Positions 62,826 to 64,000 of a stretch of DNA of 64,000 bases are shown here, in pieces. Numbering within the stretch: the stretch's first letter is position 1; every line of letters starts with the position of its first letter. A model generated the notes under the pieces. It was not told where the DNA came from and did no database searches. It saw only the letters and a list, made by a program, of their open reading frames with translations. The stretch comes from UBA1563 sp037440065. Lineage in GTDB: Bacteria > Bacteroidota > Ignavibacteria > Ignavibacteriales > Ignavibacteriaceae. Location of the stretch: contig JBBIUV010000016.1 of assembly GCA_037440065.1 (NCBI GenBank), positions 62,001 through 126,000 on the forward strand, written 5' to 3'. The position numbers and the translations under genes are program-made.

Positions 62826-63515
62826 ATGTTGAAGCGATATTTAACTCCACTGTTGTTCACGTTATTTTATTTGTATGGTTCTATTTTCGCCCAGACCATG
62901 ATTAAATTTAATACTCAATGGGTACACGCAAAACCGGAAGTTTTAACTTATCGTACAAACGGTGATCAAGGAAATGGTTTCTTCCAGACTGTCATTACTA
63001 AGAATGATAGTTCCATTGAAGTGCTAGTTCATATGATGACTCCCGGATTTGCAAAAACTTTATTTGGCTCAATGACTCATGATATGATCCCCCAATTTTC
63101 TTCGGGAAAAATCTTCATCGATGAACAGGTGCAGCTAAAGACTGATTCACGTTACGAGGAAGGGCATCTTTTTGTCACAACAGTAGTTAAACCGTATAAT
63201 CGAATATTGAGTAAAGACACAACTTTTAGCGGACATATAATTGATCCTTCTCAAATTCCATTTCTTGCTCGAACTTTACCGCTCACTAAAGATGAAAAGT
63301 TTGAATTTAATTCACTTAATCCCCAATCGAACGAAATATATCCTCTGGTGATAAAAGTTGTAGGTGAAGAATCGGTTCAAAATATTGAATGCTTTAAGGT
63401 GGAATGGAAAGACTTTGAGGGGAATGTAATTTATTGGATCGAAAAAACCGGTCATCACCGAACGATAAAAATTGAACAACCGGATAAACACCGGGTAACA
63501 GAAATCATTTTATAG
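62826..63515 (+). CDS. Secreted protein, DUF3108-like
   Basis: 229 residues. Signal peptide MLKRYLTPLLFTLFYLYGSI with cleavage near IFA-QT. The rest is beta-rich (VLTYRTNGDQGNGFFQTVIT and the C-terminal YWIEKTGHHRTIKIEQPDKH), recalling DUF3108-type periplasmic proteins. The role is unknown. An AAAGGGATTT site precedes the ATG. Confidence 0.65.
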   Translation: MLKRYLTPLLFTLFYLYGSIFAQTMIKFNTQWVHAKPEVLTYRTNGDQGNGFFQTVITKNDSSIEVLVHMMTPGFAKTLFGSMTHDMIPQFSSGKIFIDEQVQLKTDSRYEEGHLFVTTVVKPYNRILSKDTTFSGHIIDPSQIPFLARTLPLTKDEKFEFNSLNPQSNEIYPLVIKVVGEESVQNIECFKVEWKDFEGNVIYWIEKTGHHRTIKIEQPDKHRVTEIIL

Positions 63516-63656
63516 AGTTGGTTAATAAGTTCACAAGCCTTATTAAAATTTGATACAAACCATTGAACCTTGAACATCACGTGATATCAATCTTATTTTG
63601 TAACGTAAAAATTTATTTTTTCTGAATTGTCAATAAAGATAAATGAGCGTGATAAT

Positions 63657-64000
63657 ATGCAAGTGACATCAACAATTATAATAATCCTATCTCTTTTATT
63701 GAATGTTAAACTCTTTTACGATTCTAGAAATGGATTAAAGTATATTACCTTTAATGATGAAAATGAAAGAGAAACTTATGAAACGGTGCATCATTTTAAA
63801 GAAGCTCAAAAGATCTCCACCGGCAAAGGTATTAAAGTGGGAGTGATTGATAAATATTTCGGGTATAAAAAACACAGTGATTTTTATTCGGGTGGAAAAG
63901 ATTTTACCAACGACACCCAAGTGTTTGAAGAGATAGATGAACACGGTTATTGGATGGCTACAACCTTAAAGGAAATAGCTCCCGATGTGAAGGTATTTGC
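63657..64000 (+). CDS. Subtilisin-like serine protease, N-terminal part
   Basis: The frame is open from the ATG at 63657 to the right edge (114 codons). A hydrophobic N-terminus (MQVTSTIIIILSLLLNVKLF) is followed by GIKVGVIDKYFGYKK, with the catalytic Asp, and DEHGYWMATTLKEIAPDVKV, with the catalytic His. The Ser region must lie outside the window. It is host-encoded and differs from the phage subtilase at 32678 in lacking a visible propeptide region before the Asp. Confidence 0.75.
   Translation, partial: MQVTSTIIIILSLLLNVKLFYDSRNGLKYITFNDENERETYETVHHFKEAQKISTGKGIKVGVIDKYFGYKKHSDFYSGGKDFTNDTQVFEEIDEHGYWMATTLKEIAPDVKVF

Overview
The window looks like an AT-rich chromosome segment of an Ignavibacteria or related Bacteroidota/Chlorobi-group bacterium. 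The main evidence is the C-terminal sorting domain containing NYPNPFNPxTxIxY, which recurs in four secreted proteins. Supporting evidence is the TonB-dependent receptor with a carboxypeptidase-like N-domain, the membrane-bound AraC regulators, the FISUMP lipoprotein, the DUF5916 proteins and the TATTTTTG promoter-like boxes.

Positions 1 to about 46363 are most of a prophage whose left end lies outside the window. Its right end is a tyrosine integrase followed by the 3' half of a tRNA-Val(UAC), which is the likely attR. From left to right it holds: a leftward accessory operon (DNA methyltransferase-DUF4942, ArdC-like antirestriction protein, RadC/JAB protein, small unknowns; 1-4912); a rightward cargo island of secreted proteins and lipoproteins (6032-14111); a leftward structural operon (27281 back to 14190) with protease/scaffold, capsid, decoration protein, head completion, a lysis cassette, tail tube, a frameshifted tail chaperone, tail fibres, tape measure and baseplate-like protein; a rightward packaging unit (TerS, TerL, Mu gp29-like portal; 27392-30253); a second, leftward cargo island (BNR-repeat protein and subtilase, both with sorting domains; 34582 back to 30355); a leftward early operon (44134 back to 36047) with excisionase-like HTH, RecT, PD-(D/E)XK nuclease, RusA, DEDDh exonuclease, replisome organiser and DnaB helicase; and two rightward paired HTH repressors plus the integrase.

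Two large gene-free blocks are dense in base pairing. Block A (4989-5661) is a long, rod-like imperfect palindrome. Block B (35074-36032) is a chain of at least ten stem-loops with a three-way junction. It also contains a twice-repeated two-hairpin module in which the loops are conserved while the stems differ but still pair. Each block sits upstream of one of the secreted-cargo islands. These are the best candidates for something undescribed: large structured RNAs or ssDNA elements carried by the phage, possibly linked to cargo exchange or expression.

From 46364 onward the sequence reads as host chromosome, all on the plus strand: two membrane-anchored AraC-type regulators, a TonB-dependent receptor, a small membrane protein, a MacA/MacB-like efflux system (adaptor, ATPase, two permeases), a MarR regulator with palindromic operators, a decayed MarR fragment, a SAM methyltransferase, two tandem DUF5916 outer-membrane proteins, a secreted protein and the start of a subtilisin-like protease that runs off the right edge.
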